From: Chrysoperla carnea
Taxonomy: Eukaryota > Arthropoda > Insecta > Neuroptera > Chrysopidae
Direction: 5' to 3'
Assembly (NCBI RefSeq): GCF_905475395.1
Contig: NC_058339.1
Span: 89,662,520 to 89,726,519 of the forward strand
Length of the DNA stretch: 64,000 nucleotides
The translations under genes were made by a program, and so were the position numbers. Below are positions 60,601 through 64,000 of this stretch, piece after piece (the first letter of the stretch is position 1; every line of letters starts with the position of its first letter). The notes under the pieces were generated by a model, which did no database searches, had not been told where the DNA came from, and worked only from the letters and a program-made list of their open reading frames with translations.

Positions 60601-62019
60601 TGGAATTGGGTAAGTTAATTTTTCAAAAGTTCTACACAAACATGATGATTCATTAAATGTTCAGCAGTGGATTCAATTTTCATGGCTGTGTTTGTTTAAA
60701 CACAAATTATGATACTACCCTCTCAGGAAATGACATTTATAAAATTATCACCAAGCTGAAAAATTTATAGAATATGCAGAATTCGATGTGTAATCTGCTT
60801 CACGATATTGGTAGAAAATTTCAAAGCTCAGAAAACTATTTTTTTAAATAACTTGTTAAAAATAGGCTTTTCGGCTGTTGAAGGGATTTCGTACAAAACT
60901 GTTTCTTACAAATTTTTTGTACAGCATCAACATTTATACTCTAAATCACGATTCAAAAATTTTTAATTGTTAAAATTATTCCAAAGAAACTGAAAAGTCC
61001 ATTTAAAAAAAATTAATATTTAATTTTCTTGGATTAATTACCAACCGTACAAATATCACCAGGCTGTATGTGGCCGAACGAAAAATTAAGTTGTATAGAC
61101 CTTTTCATCGTTTTGCTTTTGTTTCGGACATTTGTCAAAAAACTATTCAACCTAAGAAAGTTAAGTATATGTTATCTTTTTCAAGCAGCGCTTTTTGACA
61201 AGGATAGAAGATATAAGATATTTCTTTACTTGATTGAAAACAGTCCGAAACAAAAAAGAATCATTTTGTAAATGAAAAGCCCTATTCATAAGTGTGCACT
61301 TTGTCAACGACATCTGGTGGTTTAAAGTCATACTACCTTTAATGTGCAGTTTTAAATATCACGGATAAATTGAATTATAGCTTTTTCTATGTTATAACTT
61401 ACAGTGTAGAACTTATAAAAGTAATGTGGGTGGCCTCTGTTATAGATAGATATCTGAAACACGGAAGTTAAGCCCCATTATTATTATAACTTGTAGTTTA
61501 AAAGTCAGTCGTTCGACACCTTCTTCGAAAATCTTTTAATTTTTATAGACAACAAAGATCTTGTTATTCAGTTTTGGACAATTGTGAGTCCTGAGAATAA
61601 TTGTGAAATTCTACGATTGGTTCTAGTTTTATAATATTAGTATTAAATGATTTTTTTAGAGAAAGGACCAATATTGTTGTCCGATTTCCGAACAGCTAAT
61701 GAAAATCCAGCAAAAAATTACACCGCTTGAGCAATGTAGAAAAATGTTTTACGAAGATTCAAGTGGAAAAGATTATTTACCAACTTGTACAACATTTTGC
61801 GGTACTGAGTTTAAGTCTCAAGAATATTTGTGTAAATCTGATTCTGGAGCCCCGTTTGTATTCAATAATACGTTATTTGGCATAACGACTTTTTTCCCAC
61901 ATGAATGTGACAAAGACTTGAATCCGTTACGAACACGTTATGTGTTGTATGCACGACTGTCAAATGTTAATTTACTTACCTGGTTGAAAGAAGAATTGAA
62001 CAAACTTGACCAGGAATGA
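57668..62019 (+). CDS. SPH5: secreted trypsin-fold homologue, Ser195 kept
   Basis: Five exons: 57,668-57,722, 58,828-58,994, 59,774-60,073, 60,487-60,609 and 61,660-62,019 (TGA), 334 aa. The signal peptide (MCFRRISLLFLNIGWISLG) is followed by a long linker ending MYGGINTKIEEYPFVV, where MYGG sits where IVGG would be, a remnant activation region. FICTGTILSESVIITAARC has Arg for His57 (residue 112), and EYNVSLLK has Asn for Asp102 (169). CKSDSGAPFVF retains Asp194 and Ser195 (277), the only member to do so. With no His or Asp partner, normal hydrolysis is not expected. EVVGWNW and VNLLTWLKEE mark the fold. The 189 position is Tyr, not the Asp of trypsin. Intron 1 holds an R1 copy and intron 2 a hAT-type MITE. 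The GTATAA donor after exon 2 is weak, but the phase agrees with the paralogues. Confidence 0.88.
58161..58728 (-). repeat. R1 repeat in SPH5 intron 1
   Basis: This is the most regular R1 copy in the array: AACAAGTGAAAACAAACAAT, CCGCCTAATTGGCGCCC, GGGTCCTACGGACCCAAGAC, (GACG) tract, TAATTAGGTGATTCTATGAA and the palindromic TATATATATGGTATAA end, about 100 bp before exon 2. Confidence 0.9.
59142..59364. mobile_element. hAT-type MITE, internally deleted copy in SPH5 intron 2
   Basis: An 8 bp duplication, GTACAGAC, flanks the element (59,134-59,141 and 59,365-59,372). Ends CATGAAGGCTATAAAGAAGG and TCCTTCTTATAACTTTCATG match the 30,140-30,464 copy. The central ~100 bp of that copy is absent; the junction falls on a TTAGC shared by both sides of the missing piece. 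Confidence 0.9.
60270..60390 (+). repeat. R8 repeat in SPH5 intron 3
   Basis: TTGAAGGCAAAGGAATCG, AGACCTTGAATATCTAAGAA and ACACGTGACCATATG match 24,160-24,310. Confidence 0.65.
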
Positions 62020-62058
62020 CAAAAAGTTTATTTATATCAATACTTTGATTTGTATTTC

Positions 62059-62064
62059 AATAAA
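62059..62064 (+). terminator. Poly(A) signal of SPH5
   Basis: AATAAA lies 40 bp after the stop codon. A second AATAAA follows at about 62,075. Confidence 0.65.
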
Positions 62065-62305
62065 ATTGTGTTTTAATAAAACTATTTCTGATGGATAAAT
62101 TATTGTTTTCATGGATTTAGGATATTTCTTTTTAAATATGACAACAAATTATTTTTGAAAAACCTTCATTCCAGAGCATTTTATTTTCTTTTCGTACAAA
62201 ATTTTATTTCCCCATTGACTAGGATTATTTGTTTACAGGTGCCTCGACGATTACACACAAAGTAATAAGAGTATCTTTCTCCTCTTCCTTCCCCAGTGAG
62301 AAGAG

Positions 62306-62651
62306 TGTAAAAGTAAAAGTTGTTTATTTTTTTATAAGAAACATGTTTTACTTTTAAACTTTTGTTCTATATCTAAAAGCTTACAAGATTGATCCTACAG
62401 ACCCAAAACCAATTGATTTATGTTGATCATTTTCGAACTCGACCTCGCTTTTCAAAATGTAAGCTGGATATCTGTTTTCGTTTTAGAATTATCGTGTTCA
62501 CAGACGGGCAAACAGATAGACAACTGGAAATGGACTAATTAGGTTATTTTATGAACAAAATATTGTTCGTAGTGTCAATGTTTTTAGGCGTTGCAAACTT
62601 GGGAATAAACTTAGTATACCTTGATATATTACATATATACATGGTATAAAA
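62306..62651 (-). repeat. R1 repeat, partial, in the SPH5-SPH6 spacer
   Basis: AAAGTTGTTTATTTTTTTAT, AGATTGATCCTACAGACCCA, TAATTAGGTTATTTTATGAA and ACATATATACATGGTATAA are R1 reversed, lacking its far end. It stops about 50 bp before the SPH6 promoter block. Confidence 0.82.
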
Positions 62652-62698
62652 ACTTTTGAAATTGTACCTGTGTTTCAATCAATCATTGAGCAATTTGA

Positions 62699-62765
62699 TT
62701 TGCTAATTAATTGAATTATTGAAGCTAATTAATAACTTTGGCTAATTTATTTATGGATTAAATTA
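62699..62765 (+). promoter_or_regulatory. Conserved upstream block, SPH6
   Basis: TTGAATTATTGAAGCTAATT, AATAACTTTGGCTAATTTAT and TTATGGATTAAATTAGC match the 3' half of the shared block. It ends about 114 bp before the ATG. The CATTTTATAAGCATG half is missing. Confidence 0.55.
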
Positions 62766-62878
62766 GCATAAATCCAAATGAATTCAATCAATTATCTAAA
62801 TACATTAAGAAATTTAAAAAAAAAATTGTTTGTATTTGTAAATTGTCTTTGAACTTAACGAAGTAACAATTTAAACTA

Positions 62879-63328
62879 ATGGATTTTAATAAATTTTTTT
62901 GCTTAATTTTTAATATTGTGTTTATACCACATCTGATTGGTAAGTTTTGAAAATAATATTTCAAACAAAAAAATCGCGAATCTTCTTTGGAAGAACTCTA
63001 CTAGAAAAATCTTTTGGGGTATCAAATTGGTAGATTTTGACCAGATTGAAAAATAATCATAAAAATTGTTTGTCCGATGAAAAAAGTATATTTTTTACAC
63101 GGGTTGGACTTTTAAAAATGGTTTTTATTTAAAGGTGCAAATATTTATGGACAAGTAATGGAACCAATATCGAATTCCATAGACCGAAAATGGGACGTAA
63201 ATATGGAACATAAATACTTCAAGGGAAATAAACCAAACAAATACTCTGCCTACAACGGTGGAAGTAGCCGACCACTAATAGCGGGCGAGGGTGCTATAGA
63301 TGCTAAAACGATAGATTATCCTTATGTG
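62879..63328 (+). CDS. SPH6: trypsin-fold homologue, first two exons only
   Basis: Exons 62,879-62,939 and 63,135-63,328 are visible, giving 85 codons; the rest lies beyond the window, with 670 bp of intron 2 shown. The signal peptide is MDFNKFFCLIFNIVFIPHLI. Intron phases (1, then 0) match the other members. The linker is the longest of the family (about 65 residues) and ends RPLIAGEGAIDAKTIDYPYV. LIAGEGA at the correct distance before PYV closely resembles the IVGGxxA activation site of real S1A proteases. This member may be less degraded than SPH1-SPH4, but the catalytic residues cannot be judged here. The start is chosen by alignment to the paralogue signal peptides. Confidence 0.82.
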
Positions 63329-63544
63329 GTAAAATATATATCCTATTTACTAATGTTTTTTTAGAGGGTGATTTGTTAAAAAGTTTCCACTCTTTCGAAA
63401 ACAGAAGAAATGAAAATATAATATTTATTTTAAACATTTTTTTGGAGCTAATTTTTTGGCAAAAATAATACCCCCTCGTATAAAAAAAATAGACAATTTA
63501 TTTTCATTACTCGTTTAAAATGAGCCGATACCCTATATGATACG

Positions 63545-63860
63545 ATAAATATAATAGGAGATAATCCTGTTGTCGAATTGGTCATATTATTATTCATAAA
63601 AATGTAAAACTAGACTTAATACCATCACAAAATATGAAAATGAAACTAAAATTGATTAAAAAACGAAGATTGCATTCGAAGCCCATCTTCTTTTAGCAAA
63701 ACAAAGTTTTATATGAAATCTTTATAGCGATACTCACGTATGACGTCACTATTGTGGGTCTCTTTCTGTTTGTTTAATTAGGAATTTTAAATGTTCATAC
63801 CTTGCGTACTAGCACAGAATTTTTAAAACCAACTCATCTGAAGTGATAAAAAAAATTATG
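63545..63860 (+). repeat. R7 repeat in SPH6 intron 2
   Basis: ATGTAAAACTAGACTTAATA, AACAAAGTTTTATATG, TATGACGTCACTATTG and CCTTGCGTACTAGCAC match 15,240-15,890 in the same orientation, with large deletions. Confidence 0.7.
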
Positions 63861-64000
63861 TCCGATCCCCTATTGAAGAAACTTTTAAAAAATTCACTTT
63901 GTATATAACACAAAATCAAATGAAATACTCGAAAAATTGGGACAATTGTCAGTAGAAATCCATTAAAGTTTAAAATTCCATTGGTTAATTTTTTCATTTT

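Noticed and set aside
1-64000. CRISPR array, prokaryotic operon or viral genome
   Set aside because: Introns, SINE/MITE content and the animal gene families show eukaryotic nuclear DNA. No CRISPR-like spaced repeats or viral coding regions were seen.

Overview
This is AT-rich nuclear DNA from an animal, almost certainly an insect. Genes are split by GT-AG introns. There is a MORN4/retinophilin-type gene, a tandem family of trypsin-fold (S1A) proteins, and many short non-autonomous transposons of kinds common in insects (Helitron-like, hAT-like and other MITEs, a tRNA-derived SINE, foldback elements, a ~300 bp satellite). I cannot fix the order or species.

Layout. Positions 1 to about 31,900 are a gene desert: I found no convincing protein-coding exon, and what is recognisable is repeat. 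At 31,932-32,470 (+) lie the last two coding exons of a MORN4/retinophilin orthologue; its first exon was not found. Positions 32,700-36,700 are intergenic, with foldback repeats and one unassigned 99 nt candidate exon. From 36,892 to the right edge there is a head-to-tail array of six related genes, all on +, here called SPH1 to SPH6. SPH1-SPH5 are complete and SPH6 runs off the window. Each has a short signal-peptide exon, a variable linker exon and trypsin-fold exons with the same intron phases (1, 0, 0, 0). SPH1 carries one extra intron.

How the genes relate. The five complete proteins keep the fold markers of an S1A protease (C42/C58 pair, the GW motif, the CxxxC to C191 region, the C-terminal HWI helix) but none keeps the catalytic triad. 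The Asp102 position is Asn in all five. The His57 position is Ser, His, Lys, Lys and Arg in order. Only SPH5 keeps a Ser195-like motif. Most members also lack an IVGG-like activation site; remnants survive in SPH5 and SPH6. They are best read as secreted serine protease homologues (pseudoproteases) amplified by tandem duplication. A shared AT-rich block ends about 85-115 bp upstream of every start codon, which suggests common transcriptional control.

Mobile DNA has entered introns and spacers of the array: a 5S rRNA-like copy and a GCCGAA-rich MITE in SPH1, a hAT-type MITE with an 8 bp target duplication in SPH5, and several copies of one unclassified ~600 bp repeat called R1 here. Repeat names R1, R4 to R9 and MITE-A are local labels only.
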